This document shows positions 1 through 10,167 of a stretch of DNA of 64,000 nt, piece after piece. The stretch is from Saccharothrix sp. NRRL B-16348 (lineage in GTDB: Bacteria > Actinomycetota > Actinomycetes > Mycobacteriales > Pseudonocardiaceae), in NCBI RefSeq assembly GCF_001280085.1, contig NZ_LGED01000217.1, positions 1 through 64,000 on the forward strand, read 5' to 3'. Both the position numbers and the translations under genes were made by a program. The notes under the pieces are model-generated. The model ran no database searches, was not told the DNA's origin, and was given only the letters and a program-made list of their open reading frames with translations. The stretch's first letter is position 1; each line of letters opens with the position of its first letter.

Positions 1-528
1 GGGGGGCGGGTCGCGGGTCGCGGGTCAGGGTCGGCGCGGCGGCGTGCGCGGACCGGTGGTCTGGGTTCGGCTCGACCGCGCTCCACGGCCCACCATCACC
101 CATCCTGCACCCGCCGATCACCGCGGTGTCGGCTGGTCGTCCGCCGGGTGCGTCGGCAGGTCGGCGGGGATGCGGGCGTCGTCACCCGGGCGCGGTCTCG
201 GCCGTGAACTCCTCCGGTCGGTCGGCCGCGCGCCGAGGCCGACCGCTCCCCCGTCGCGATCCCGGCGTGGGCGGGCTCCGCACCGGCGGAGCCGACCGCG
301 TGACCGGCGGGCCGCGCCTCACCCACACCACCGGCGGTCGCCCGGTCGGGTGCGCCGGATCCGGGCGCGGCACGCCCGGCCCACAGTCCGGGGTGGACGG
401 CTCGGCGGACGAAAAGCCCGTCGGTGTCGAACACCGGTCCGGGTGAACCTGCCGCTCTGCGTTGGCGGGGCCGCGTGGCGGCCGGCAAGGCTGGGGCCGA
501 CCGGTCCGGCGTCGGCGAAGGGTGAGGC
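1..528. other. Upstream non-coding region of the PKS operon
   Basis: No convincing gene is visible here. Open frames exist on both strands, but they are Pro/Arg-rich and shadow-like, as expected in very GC-rich DNA. The first 30 bases carry short tandem copies of a GGTCGCG-type unit. A 10-bp palindrome CCGGATCCGG lies at 355-364. The region presumably holds the promoter of the operon starting at 529, but no clear -35/-10 pair can be assigned. A gene to the left may lie outside the window. Confidence 0.5.
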
Positions 529-3500
529 GTGCACACTGGGAACGATCACGAGGACCATTCCGTCGCCATCGTGGGCGCCGCCTGTCGGTTGCCCGGCGGC
601 ATCGACGACCTCGGCGGGCTGTGGCGGGCGTTGGTCGAGGGCCTGGACCTGATCGGAGAGGCGCCCGGGGACCGGTTCGACCTCGACCGGTTCACCGACC
701 GGGACCTGCCGCGGCCGGGCAAGGGCTACACCACGGCCGGCGGGTACCTGGACGACCTCGCGGGGTTCGACGCGGCGCACTTCGGCATCTCGCCGAAGGA
801 GGCCGGTCAGATGGATCCGCAGCACCGGTTGCTGCTGGAGCTGGCTGCCGAGGCGCTGGACGACGCCGGGATCGCGCGCGCAGCCGTCGCGGGCAGCGAC
901 ACGGCGGTGTTCATCGGCATCTCCGACAACGCCTACGGCGGCCTGCAGATGGTGGACACGCGCGGGATCAACGCGTACACCATGTCCGGCGCCGCGTCCT
1001 CGATCGCCGCGAACCGCATCTCCTACTGCCTCGACCTGCACGGGCCGAGCATGGCCGTGGACACCGCCTGCTCGTCCTCGCTGGTGGCGTTCGACCAGGC
1101 CTGCCGGGCGCTGCTGGACGGCACGAGCCGGACGGTGCTGTGCGGCGGGGTGAACGCGCTGGTCAGCCCGTACCACTACGTGGGGTTCTCGCAGGCGTCG
1201 ATGCTGTCGAGGAAGGGCCGCTGCTCGGCGTTCTCCGCCGACGCGGACGGCTTCGTGCGCGCCGAGGGCGGCGGGCTGGTCGTGCTCAAGCGGCTGGCGG
1301 ACGCCAGGGCCGACGGCGACCGGATCCACGCCGTGGTGCTCGCCCACGGCACCAACAGCGACGGCCGCACCATCGGGATGTCCCTGCCCAACGGCGGCAG
1401 CCAGGAGGAGCTGCTCCGCGCGGTGTACGACAGGGCGGGGCTGCACCCGGACGACATCGCCTACTTCGAGGCGCACGGCACCGGCACCCCCGTGGGGGAC
1501 CCGATCGAGTGCACCGCGATCGGCCGGGCGCTGGGACGCCACCGCACCGCCGGCCCGCTGCCGATCGGGTCGGTCAAGACCAACGTCGGCCACCTCGAAC
1601 CCGCCTCCGGCATCGTCGGCCTGCTCAAGGCCGTGCTGGTGCTGCGGCACCGCCTGATCCCACCGTCGCTGCACGCCGACCCGCCCAACCCGGACATCGA
1701 CTTCACCGGCCTCAACCTCGCGGTGGCCACCGCGCCGCGGCCGATCCCCGGCTCGGACCCGATCGTGGTCGGCGTCAACTCCTTCGGCTTCGGCGGCGCC
1801 AACGCCCACGTCGTGCTGGCCTCGCCGCCCGCGCCGGAACCGGTCGAGCCGCAGGGCGACGAGCCGCGTCCGGTGCTGGTGTCGGCGAGCTCACCGGAGG
1901 CGCTGGAGCAGGCCACCGCCGACCTCGTCGAGCACCTGGGCCGGACCGGGGACTTCTACGACCTCGCCTACACGACGTGCGTGCGCCGCGGTCACCACCG
2001 GTACCGCCGGGCCGTGCTCGCCACCGGCCCGGAGGAAGCCGCCCGCCTGCTGCCCGACGCGACGCCGGTCGAGGCCGTCGGCGAGGACCGGATCGGGTTC
2101 GTCTACTCCGGCAACGCCTCGCAGTGGGCCGGGATGGGCGCGGACATGTTGTCCGACAAGGACTTCCGGGTCGCCGTGGAGCAGGTGGACACCGCGCTGA
2201 CCGCGTACCTCGGCTGGTCCGTGCTGGACCGGCTCGGCACGGTCACCGCGGCCGAGCTGGCGGCCACCGAGGTCTCCCAGCCGCTGCTGTTCGCCGTCCA
2301 GGTCGGCATGACCGAGGTCTTGCGCGCCAACGGCATCGTGCCCTCGGCCGCGCTCGGCCACAGCGTCGGCGAGGTCGCCGCCGCCTGGGCCGCCGGTGCG
2401 CTGCCGCTGGACCAGGCCGCCTGGGTGATCGCCGAGCGCAGCCGGGCGCAGGCGCCGACCGCCGGTGGCCGGATGGCCGCGGTGCCGCTGTCGGCCGACG
2501 AGCTGCGCCGGCTGCACCCGGAGGCGGAGATCGCCGGGATCAACACGCCCAAGGACGTCACCGTCGCGGGCACCGCCGACGCCGTCGCGGCCCTGGTCGC
2601 GGACCTCCAGGCCCACGACGTCGCCTGCGCCGACCTCGGCTTGGACTACGCCTTCCACACCGCGGCGATGGACGAGGTCCGGGAACCCCTGCGCGCCGCG
2701 CTGTCCGGCCTGACCCCGTCCGCCACCACGATCCCCCTCGTCTCCACCGTCACCGGCGCCGTGATCGACGGCGCCGAGCTGGACGCGGACTACTGGTGGC
2801 GCAACGTCCGCGAGCCGGTCCGCTTCGCCGACGCCGTCACCCACGTGCTCGCCGACGGCGTCGACGTGCTGGTCGAGATCGGCCCGCACCCGGTGCTGCG
2901 CGGCTACCTGCGCAAGCTCGCCGCCGCACGCCCGCAGACCCCGACCGCGGTCGTGCCGACCCTGCACCGCGACGCCGACGGCCCGGCCGCCACCCGCACC
3001 GCCGTGGCCACCGTGCTCGCCGCGGGCGGCCGGGTCGACCGGGACCGCTACTTCCCGGCGCGCGGCCGCGTCACCGACCTGCCCGCCTACCCCTGGCAAC
3101 GGGAACGGCACTGGAAGGGCACTCCCGAGCACTGGCTGCGCACCAGCGGCGACGGCCTGGTCCACCACCGCATGCTCGGCGAACGCCTGCCGTCGCCGCA
3201 GCCGCTGTGGCACGGCCCGGTCGAACCGGTGCTGGTGCCGTGGCTGGTCGACCACCGGCTGGCCGGCTCCGTGGTGATGCCCGCCGCGGGTTTCGTGGAG
3301 ATGGCGCTCTCGGCGGGGAACCAGGCCCTCGGCCACCCGGTCGAGGTGCGGCACCTGGAGATCAGCCGTCCCCTGGTCGTGCCCTGGCCGGACGCGGCGA
3401 GCGTGCACACCCAGGTCTCGGTCGAACCACGCGCCGGCACCGTGACGATCACCAGCACCGACGGCTCCGATCCCGATCCCCGCGCGCACGTCCGGGCCCG

Positions 3501-6500
3501 GGTGCGCCAACTGATCGGCCAGGCGCCCCCGCCGCAGGACCCCGAGGCCTTGCGCGCCGGGTTGACCCGCCGCATCGACGGCCCCGACCAGTACGCCGAG
3601 CTGGACGGGCTCGGCCTCAGCTACGGCCCCGCGTTCCGGGTGCTCGCCGAACTGCTCGTCGGCGACGGCCGGGTGCTGGCCTCCTACCGGCACGACGGGC
3701 CGGCGGACGACTTCGTGCTCCACCCTGTGGTGCTCGACGGCGCGCTCCAGGCCGGGGCGGCGCTGATCGCCCGCAAGCTCCGGCGGCACGCCTTCCTGCC
3801 CGCCGCGTTCGACACCGTGCGGGTGTGGCGCACCCCGGCGAACGAGGGCCTGGTGCACGTCCGCGAGCGGATGCTCACCTCCACCGAGGCCTGTTGGGAC
3901 ATCACCGTGCTCGACGCCGACGGCACGGTGACCGTCGAGGTCGAAGGCGCCCGGATGCGCCGGATCGGCAGTGCGGAACGGGCCGGCGTCTGGCGCGGCC
4001 ACACGGTGCTGCGGGCGGCGCCGCACCACGACGAACCCGCGCCGCCGAGCCCGCTGCCCGGCGCGGACGAGCTGCTGGCCGCCGCACGACCCAGGATCGG
4101 GGAGCTGCGGGAGACCTTCGAAGCGGGCATGGCCCGGGTCGTCGAGGCGAACGACCGGCTCGTCGCGTACCGGTTCGCCGAGGGCGTGCCCGAGTTCCTG
4201 CCGGGCGAGGTGGAGTTCTCCGTCGACGACCTGGTGGCGGCGGGACTGCGCGCCGAGCACCGCCGGTACGTGGACCTGTTGCTGCCGGCGTGTGCGGCCG
4301 AGGGCGTGGTTCGGGAGGTGGGGCCGGGACGGTGGCGGCTCACCGAGACCGTCCCGGACGCCGACGGGCTCGTGCGCGAGGTCCTGGCGGAGGCTCCGGC
4401 GTCCGTCACCGAGGTCCTGGTCGGCCTCGTCCTCAACCGGGAGGCCACCGGGTTGCTCCGCGGCGAGCTGGACCCGATGGAGCAGCTGGCCACCGAGGAG
4501 AACCAGCGGCTGCTGGCCCAGTTCTTCGACCTCGGGCAGGTCTGCCGGTTCCACAACCTGGTGGTCCAGGAGTTGCTGCGGCACGTGGTCCGGCACTGGC
4601 CGGCGGATCGGCCGCTGCGGGTCCTGGAGGTCGGCGCGGGCACCGGCGGGCTGACCTCCGCGGTGCTGCCCGTGCTGCCCGCCGACCGCACCCACTACAC
4701 GTTCACCGACGTGTCGGTGTACTTCACCAGCCGGGCCGAACAGCGGTTCGCGGACCACGACTGGGTGGAGTACGCCACCTTCGACCTGGACCGCCCGGTC
4801 GCCGAGCAGGGGTTCGCCGAGGGCGCGTTCGACGTCGTGCTCGCCGCCAACGCCCTGCACACGGCCAAAGACCTCACCCGGGCGCTGGCGAACGTCGCGG
4901 CTCTCCTGGCGCCCGGCGGCCGGCTGATCGCGTCCGAGGCGCACAACCCCGTCGGCCTCGCGTCGATCTTCGGCATGCTGGACAGCTTCTGGCACGCCGA
5001 AGACCGGGAGCTGCGGCCGGACACCGTGCTGCTCGACCGCGACCGGTGGCCGGAGCTGTTGCGCCGCACGGGTTTCACCGACGTGGTGCAGACCGGCGCC
5101 GAGACCGCGCGGCTGCACCGGGACTACTCGGTGCTGATGGCGACGGCACCGCACACCGAGCGCGGCCTGCCCGCGCTGCCGGCGGGTGACCCGGGGTCGC
5201 GCTGGACGCTGCTCGTCGAGACCGCCGCCGAAACACCGCTGGCCGAGCGGACCGCGCGGCTGCTGCACGCCGCCGGGTGTCCCGAGCCGCAGGTCGTCCC
5301 GGCCGCGGAGTGGACGCCGGACGGCACGGATCCCGTGCTGGTCCTCGGCGAACCGCGCACCCCGCTCCTGGAACGGACCACCCGGTGCGCGGCGCTGCTG
5401 AGGTCGATCGCCGGGCAACCCGGCACGGGCGCGGTCTGGCTGGTGACCCGGCCTTGTGGCGCGCTCCCGACCGACGTCGAAGCACCCGGTGACGCGGCGG
5501 TCTGGGGCGTGGCACGGGTGCTCGCCAACGAGTGCCCCGACCTGGCCGTGCGCCGCGTCTCCCTCGACCGCACGGGCGACCCGGCGGCGCGGCTGGCCAA
5601 GGAGCTGCTCACGCCGAGCGCCGAGGACGAGATCGCGCTCACCCCCAACGGCCGGTTCACGCCACGCGAGGTCGACCTGCCCGGCACGGTCCCCGATCCC
5701 GCCGCGTACCAGCTGGAGGTGCGTTCGCCCGGCTTGTCCTACGAACTCGGCTGGCGCGCGGTCGAACGCCCCGAACCGGGGCCCGGCCAGGTGCGGGTGG
5801 CGGTGCGGGCCGCCGCGCTGAACTACCGGGACATCATGCAGGCCAACGGGTTCCTGCCGGCGGAGAGCTACGAGTTCACCGGCCTGCACGCGCCCGGCCT
5901 GGAGTGCGCGGGCGTGGTGACGGCGGTCGGCGCCGGGGTGACCCGGTTCGCCGTCGGCGACCGGGTGGCCGGGCTCGCGCCGGGCTCGCTCGCCTCGGAG
6001 GTCGTGGTCCCGGCGCAGGCGTTGATGCCGATCCCCGAGTCGATGGCCTGCACCGAGGCCGCGACCCTGCCCGTGGTGGTCGGCACCGTCGTCTACGGCC
6101 TCGGCGCGCTGGCCCGGTTGGAGGCGGGCGAGACGGTGCTGGTGCACGGCGGCGCGGGCGGTGTCGGGCTGGCCGCGCTCCAGTACGCCCGGGCCCGCGG
6201 CGCGACGGTGATCGCCACCGTCGGCACGCCCGCCAAGCGCGCCCTGCTGCGTTCCCTCGGCGTGGAGCACGTGCTGGACTCGCGCAGCCTCGACTTCGCC
6301 GACGAGGTCCGCCGGATCACGGGCGGGCGCGGGGTGGACGTCGTGCTCAACTCGCTGGCCGGTCCCGCGATCGTCCGCGGCCTGGAGCTGCTGCGCCCCG
6401 GCGGCCGGTTCGTCGAGCTGGGCAAGCGCGACATGTACGAGGACAACGACCTCCCGCTGCGCCCCTTCGTCAACAACCTGGCCTTCTTCGGCGTCGACCT

Positions 6501-7806
6501 GTCCGCGCTGACGACCGAACCGGCGTTCGTCGAACGGCTGCTCTCGGAGAACGTGGACGGCCACGCCTTCCACCCGTTGCCGCACACGGTCTTCCCCGCC
6601 GGGCGGATCGGCGAGGCGTTCCGGCAGCTGCAGCACTCGTGGCACGTCGGCAAGGTCGTGGTGTCGTTCGACCCCGGCGCCGAACCGCTGCTGGTCGAAG
6701 GCACGTCGGCGGCGCCCGCCCTCGACCCCGGCGGCACCTACCTGGTCACCGGCGGCCTCGGCGGGTTCGGCGCGGCCACCGCGCGGTGGTTGGCCGAGTG
6801 CGGCGCCCGGCGCCTGGCCCTCGTCGGTCGACGTGGGATCGACTCGCCGGAGGCGCCGGAACTGCTCGCCGACCTCGCCGCACGTGGCGTGCACGCCACG
6901 GCGCACGCCGCCGACGCCGCCGACCCGGAGGCCATGCGGCGGATCATCACCGGGCTGGACCGGCCGCTGCGCGGGGTCGTGCACGCCGCGATGCACCTGG
7001 ACGACGCGCCGTTCACCGACCTGGACGACGAGCGCTTCCACGCGGTGCTCAGCCCGAAGCTCGGCGGCGCGGTCGTGCTCGACGAGCTGACCAGGGAGCT
7101 CGACCTGGACCTGTTCCTGCTCTTCTCGTCGGGCGCCGCGCTCGTCGGCAACCTCCAGCAGGCGCCCTACGTCGCGGGCAACCTGTTCCTGGAGGCCCTG
7201 GCGCGCCGACGCCGCGCCCTCGGCCTGCCGGGCACCGCGATCGCGTGGGGCGCCATCGGCGAGACCGGTTACGTGGCGCGCAACAAGTACGAGTCCGCGA
7301 TGTCCGCGGTCGGCCTGGATCCGATGGCGCCGGCGGACGCGCTGGACGCGGCCGGTGACCTGCTGGCGGCCGGGCAGCCGGTGGCCTGCGTCGGCCGGTT
7401 CAACTGGCCGAGGTTGGGCACGCTGCTGCCGACCCTGCGCACCCCGCGGTTCGGCACGCTGGTCCGGGACTCCGACGTGGTCGGCGGTGAGCGCAAGGAC
7501 GAGCTGATCCGCCGGCTCGGCGAGATGGCGCCGGAGGAGGCCATGGACACCATCGCCGACCAGGTCACCGTGCTGCTCGGCGAGGTGCTGCGGATGGATC
7601 CCGCCGCGATCGACCACCACCGCCGCATCGACCACTACGGCATGGACTCGCTGATGGCGGCCGAGCTGCTGGTCTCCGCCCGCCGCCGGTTCGACGTCGA
7701 GGTGCCGCCCCTGGAACTGGCCCGGACCGGTGGCACGGTCGCCGGCATCACCGAGCTGATCCACCTGCGACTCGGCCTGCGCCGACCCGAGAGGGTCTCC
7801 TCGTGA
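529..7806 (+). CDS. Iterative highly reducing type I polyketide synthase (KS-AT-DH-cMT-ER-KR-ACP)
   Basis: A 2425-residue single-module synthase that would build a reduced chain on its own carrier domain. KS is about residues 10-435 (Cys181 in TACSSSL, then EAHGTGT and KTNVGHLEP). AT is about 525-835 (Ser612 in GHSVGE; YAFH at 707-710, which together lean to malonyl-CoA). DH is about 880-1170 (His909 in the HxxxGxxxxP motif, Asp1070 in DGALQ). A C-methyltransferase is about 1185-1580 (SAM motif EVGAGTGG from 1367). ER is about 1725-2055 (HGGAGGVG near 1873). KR is about 2065-2250 (TGGLGGFG, YVAGN, LDD, hence B-type). ACP is about 2335-2415 (Ser2374 in GMDSL). There are no docking domains and no thioesterase. 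This order is typical of fungal-type highly reducing synthases and is uncommon among actinobacterial modules. The GTG start follows GAAGGGTGAGG. The gene overlaps the next by 4 bp. The product is unknown; a methyl-branched acyl chain is an inference. Confidence 0.93.
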   Translation: MHTGNDHEDHSVAIVGAACRLPGGIDDLGGLWRALVEGLDLIGEAPGDRFDLDRFTDRDLPRPGKGYTTAGGYLDDLAGFDAAHFGISPKEAGQMDPQHRLLLELAAEALDDAGIARAAVAGSDTAVFIGISDNAYGGLQMVDTRGINAYTMSGAASSIAANRISYCLDLHGPSMAVDTACSSSLVAFDQACRALLDGTSRTVLCGGVNALVSPYHYVGFSQASMLSRKGRCSAFSADADGFVRAEGGGLVVLKRLADARADGDRIHAVVLAHGTNSDGRTIGMSLPNGGSQEELLRAVYDRAGLHPDDIAYFEAHGTGTPVGDPIECTAIGRALGRHRTAGPLPIGSVKTNVGHLEPASGIVGLLKAVLVLRHRLIPPSLHADPPNPDIDFTGLNLAVATAPRPIPGSDPIVVGVNSFGFGGANAHVVLASPPAPEPVEPQGDEPRPVLVSASSPEALEQATADLVEHLGRTGDFYDLAYTTCVRRGHHRYRRAVLATGPEEAARLLPDATPVEAVGEDRIGFVYSGNASQWAGMGADMLSDKDFRVAVEQVDTALTAYLGWSVLDRLGTVTAAELAATEVSQPLLFAVQVGMTEVLRANGIVPSAALGHSVGEVAAAWAAGALPLDQAAWVIAERSRAQAPTAGGRMAAVPLSADELRRLHPEAEIAGINTPKDVTVAGTADAVAALVADLQAHDVACADLGLDYAFHTAAMDEVREPLRAALSGLTPSATTIPLVSTVTGAVIDGAELDADYWWRNVREPVRFADAVTHVLADGVDVLVEIGPHPVLRGYLRKLAAARPQTPTAVVPTLHRDADGPAATRTAVATVLAAGGRVDRDRYFPARGRVTDLPAYPWQRERHWKGTPEHWLRTSGDGLVHHRMLGERLPSPQPLWHGPVEPVLVPWLVDHRLAGSVVMPAAGFVEMALSAGNQALGHPVEVRHLEISRPLVVPWPDAASVHTQVSVEPRAGTVTITSTDGSDPDPRAHVRARVRQLIGQAPPPQDPEALRAGLTRRIDGPDQYAELDGLGLSYGPAFRVLAELLVGDGRVLASYRHDGPADDFVLHPVVLDGALQAGAALIARKLRRHAFLPAAFDTVRVWRTPANEGLVHVRERMLTSTEACWDITVLDADGTVTVEVEGARMRRIGSAERAGVWRGHTVLRAAPHHDEPAPPSPLPGADELLAAARPRIGELRETFEAGMARVVEANDRLVAYRFAEGVPEFLPGEVEFSVDDLVAAGLRAEHRRYVDLLLPACAAEGVVREVGPGRWRLTETVPDADGLVREVLAEAPASVTEVLVGLVLNREATGLLRGELDPMEQLATEENQRLLAQFFDLGQVCRFHNLVVQELLRHVVRHWPADRPLRVLEVGAGTGGLTSAVLPVLPADRTHYTFTDVSVYFTSRAEQRFADHDWVEYATFDLDRPVAEQGFAEGAFDVVLAANALHTAKDLTRALANVAALLAPGGRLIASEAHNPVGLASIFGMLDSFWHAEDRELRPDTVLLDRDRWPELLRRTGFTDVVQTGAETARLHRDYSVLMATAPHTERGLPALPAGDPGSRWTLLVETAAETPLAERTARLLHAAGCPEPQVVPAAEWTPDGTDPVLVLGEPRTPLLERTTRCAALLRSIAGQPGTGAVWLVTRPCGALPTDVEAPGDAAVWGVARVLANECPDLAVRRVSLDRTGDPAARLAKELLTPSAEDEIALTPNGRFTPREVDLPGTVPDPAAYQLEVRSPGLSYELGWRAVERPEPGPGQVRVAVRAAALNYRDIMQANGFLPAESYEFTGLHAPGLECAGVVTAVGAGVTRFAVGDRVAGLAPGSLASEVVVPAQALMPIPESMACTEAATLPVVVGTVVYGLGALARLEAGETVLVHGGAGGVGLAALQYARARGATVIATVGTPAKRALLRSLGVEHVLDSRSLDFADEVRRITGGRGVDVVLNSLAGPAIVRGLELLRPGGRFVELGKRDMYEDNDLPLRPFVNNLAFFGVDLSALTTEPAFVERLLSENVDGHAFHPLPHTVFPAGRIGEAFRQLQHSWHVGKVVVSFDPGAEPLLVEGTSAAPALDPGGTYLVTGGLGGFGAATARWLAECGARRLALVGRRGIDSPEAPELLADLAARGVHATAHAADAADPEAMRRIITGLDRPLRGVVHAAMHLDDAPFTDLDDERFHAVLSPKLGGAVVLDELTRELDLDLFLLFSSGAALVGNLQQAPYVAGNLFLEALARRRRALGLPGTAIAWGAIGETGYVARNKYESAMSAVGLDPMAPADALDAAGDLLAAGQPVACVGRFNWPRLGTLLPTLRTPRFGTLVRDSDVVGGERKDELIRRLGEMAPEEAMDTIADQVTVLLGEVLRMDPAAIDHHRRIDHYGMDSLMAAELLVSARRRFDVEVPPLELARTGGTVAGITELIHLRLGLRRPERVSS

Positions 7807-9080
7807 CCGCACGCCGGCCGGCGCGGGCCTCGCTCGTGGACACGGTCGCGCTCGGCGCGCTGGTGTTCGTGCCGACGTTCGCCCAGGGCCCGATCCTGCG
7901 GCGGCGGCGCATGGTGGGGCTGGCCGCCCGGTGGGACACCAACGACTGGGCGTGCCGGCTGCTGCGCCGGTTGCGCGGCAAGCACGGCACGGGACCGTTG
8001 CTGGTCAAGGTGTTGCACCGCCGGGTGTTGCTGCTGCTGTCGCCGCGGGACGCCCGGCAGGCGCTGGAGCAGACCACGGTCTCGCTCACCGCCGCCAGCC
8101 GGGACAAGGTCGCCGCCCTCGGCCACTTCGAGCCGGGGGCGGTGCTGCTCTCGCGGGGCCTGGTCCGGCAGGACCGCCGCCGCTTCAACGAGTCCGTGCT
8201 CGACTACCCCGGGACCGACCACCGGCTGTGCCCGGAATTCGACGCCGTCATCCGCGCCGAGGCAGCCACGCTGATCAGCCGCACGACCGGGCGTGGTGCG
8301 GAGCTGACCTGGGACGAGTTCGTGCGCACGTACCGGCGCATCGTGCGGCGGGTCGTGCTCGGCGACGTCGCCGAGGACGACGAGCGGCTCACCGCCCTGC
8401 TCAACGGCTTGCGCGCCGACGCCAACTGGTTCCGGCTGCGCCCGCGGCGCCACGCGGTGCGCGAGCAGTTGTGGGAGCGGGTGCTCGGCTACCTCGACGA
8501 AGGGTCCGGAGGGCTGGCCGCGTGCGTCGCCGACGCGCCCCGGACCGCGCGGACCCTGCCGCAGGCGCAGGCGCAGCACTGGCTGTTCGCCTTCGACGCC
8601 GCGCCGATCGCCACCTACCTGGCCCTCGGCCTGCTGGCGGGGCACCCGGAGAAGAGCCGCACCGACCACGACTACCTGCGCGCGTGCGTGCGGGAGTCGT
8701 TGCGGCTGTGGCCGACGACCCTGGCCATCCTGCGCGACACGACCCGGCGCACGACCTGGTCCGACGGCAGCACCGTGCCGGTGGGTACCGCGGTCGTCTA
8801 CTACAGCTCCTACTTCCACCGCGACGACAGCAGGCTGCCCTACGCCGACCGGTTCGAGCCCGAGGTGTGGCTGGACGGGCGGGCGGCGGAGGACTGGGCG
8901 CTCGCGCCGTTCAGCCGGGGTCCGGCCGAGTGCCCGGGGCAGCACGTGGTGCTGTTCACCAGCGCCACCCTGCTGTCCGCGTTGCTCGACCAGGGACTGC
9001 GGCAGGTCGGCGGTGTCCGGTTGACCCCGGACGCGCCGCTGCCCCGGACCGCCGACCACCACGCGCTGCGGTTCGCATGA
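7803..9080 (+). CDS. Cytochrome P450 with atypical I-helix
   Basis: A 425-residue P450, translationally coupled to the PKS (GTGA overlap). The heme-ligand loop is FSRGPAECPG with Cys377, and the K-helix ExxR is ESLR in CVRESLRLWP. The I-helix region reads FAFDAAPIATY, so the usual acidic-residue/Thr pair (AGxDT) that helps O2 activation is absent. That feature occurs in peroxygenases and other non-classical P450s. The N-terminus is hydrophobic (VALGALVFVP), which could mean membrane contact. From its position it probably oxidises the PKS product. No ferredoxin gene is adjacent. Confidence 0.9.
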   Translation: MTARRPARASLVDTVALGALVFVPTFAQGPILRRRRMVGLAARWDTNDWACRLLRRLRGKHGTGPLLVKVLHRRVLLLLSPRDARQALEQTTVSLTAASRDKVAALGHFEPGAVLLSRGLVRQDRRRFNESVLDYPGTDHRLCPEFDAVIRAEAATLISRTTGRGAELTWDEFVRTYRRIVRRVVLGDVAEDDERLTALLNGLRADANWFRLRPRRHAVREQLWERVLGYLDEGSGGLAACVADAPRTARTLPQAQAQHWLFAFDAAPIATYLALGLLAGHPEKSRTDHDYLRACVRESLRLWPTTLAILRDTTRRTTWSDGSTVPVGTAVVYYSSYFHRDDSRLPYADRFEPEVWLDGRAAEDWALAPFSRGPAECPGQHVVLFTSATLLSALLDQGLRQVGGVRLTPDAPLPRTADHHALRFA

Positions 9081-10048
9081 GCCGCGCGGTCGGGCGGCTG
9101 CTCTTCTCCCGGTCGCGGGTGCGCCCGGCCCGGTTGCGCCGGGCGGTGCGGGACCGGGTCGTGGTGGTCACCGGCGCCTCGCACGGCGTCGGCAGGCAGA
9201 CCGCGCGGATGCTGGCCGACGCGGGCGCGACGGTGCTCGTCCTGGCCCGCTCGGCGCACCTGCTGGACGAGCTGGTCGCGGAGATCCGGGCCGACGGCGG
9301 GCGGGCCGACGCCTACCCGGTCGACCTGGCCGACTTCACCGCCGTGCGCGAGGTCGCCGAACGGGTGCTCGCCGACCACGGGCCGGTCGACGTGCTGGTC
9401 AACAACGCGGGCAAGTCGATCCGCCGCTCGGTCGAGCTGTCCGCGCAGCGGTTCCACGACTTCCGGCGGCTCACCGACGTCAACTACCTCGGACCGCTGC
9501 GGTTGACGCTCGAACTGCTGCCCGCCATGCGCGCGGCCGGCCGCGGCCGGATCGTGTCGGTGTCCACGTTCGCCGCCCGGATGCCGCCGTTCCCCCGGTG
9601 GGGCGGCTACCAGGCGTCCAAGGCGGCGTTCGACGTGTGGCTGCGCGCGCTGGCGCCGGAGGTCGCCGGTGACGGCATCCGGGTCGTGCCGGTCTACCTG
9701 GGGCTGGTGGACACCCGGATGAGCGCGCCGTTGCTGGCCGCGCGCCGGATTCCGGTGCTGGACGTGCGGGACGCGGCGCACACGGTGTGCGCGGCGGTGT
9801 GCACGCGGCGGCACAGCCTGGGTCCGTGGTGGTGCCTGCCGGCCGAAGTGGGCGCGGCGTTGGTGTCCCGCCCGCTGCGCGCCGTCCTCGCGTGGTGGTA
9901 CCGCCGTGGCCGGGACACGCCCGCCGCGGTGCGCGCCGCCGGTGCGGCCGCGGACTGGCCGAGACCTGGACTTCCCGCCCAGGCCGAGCACCGGTCACCT
10001 CCCGGACGGGTGCCCGCGGCCCGTCCCGACCTGTCCGAGGAACCGTGA
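9077..10048 (+). CDS. Short-chain dehydrogenase/reductase
   Basis: A 323-residue SDR starting at the ATG that overlaps the P450 stop (ATGA). It has a Rossmann TGASHGVG cofactor loop, the structural NNAG motif, a catalytic Ser in VSVSTF, and Tyr178-x3-Lys182 (YQASK), so it looks active. The C-terminal part carries a PWW tripeptide (LGPWWCLP) that is also present in the second SDR of this operon, suggesting duplication. It probably reduces or oxidises a carbonyl/hydroxyl on the PKS-derived chain. The substrate is unknown. Confidence 0.9.
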   Translation: MSRAVGRLLFSRSRVRPARLRRAVRDRVVVVTGASHGVGRQTARMLADAGATVLVLARSAHLLDELVAEIRADGGRADAYPVDLADFTAVREVAERVLADHGPVDVLVNNAGKSIRRSVELSAQRFHDFRRLTDVNYLGPLRLTLELLPAMRAAGRGRIVSVSTFAARMPPFPRWGGYQASKAAFDVWLRALAPEVAGDGIRVVPVYLGLVDTRMSAPLLAARRIPVLDVRDAAHTVCAAVCTRRHSLGPWWCLPAEVGAALVSRPLRAVLAWWYRRGRDTPAAVRAAGAAADWPRPGLPAQAEHRSPPGRVPAARPDLSEEP

Positions 10049-10167
10049 CCACGCGGAGTGAGGACCGGTCACGCGACCGGGGAATGGCCGGTCATCCGAG
10101 CCGGCGCGGATCATGGCTGCGGACCGCGGTGTCCCGGCCCACAACAGGCGCAAGCCGAGGAGTGTCG

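Noticed and set aside
462..5189. A 1575-codon plus-strand frame overlapping the PKS
   Set aside because: Shifted shadow of the PKS with Arg/Pro/Gly composition and no recognisable domain.
1891..7812. A 1973-codon open frame antisense to the PKS gene
   Set aside because: The frame is Arg/Gly/Val/Gln-rich without domains and mirrors third-position GC of the true gene. The plus strand encodes complete PKS motifs.
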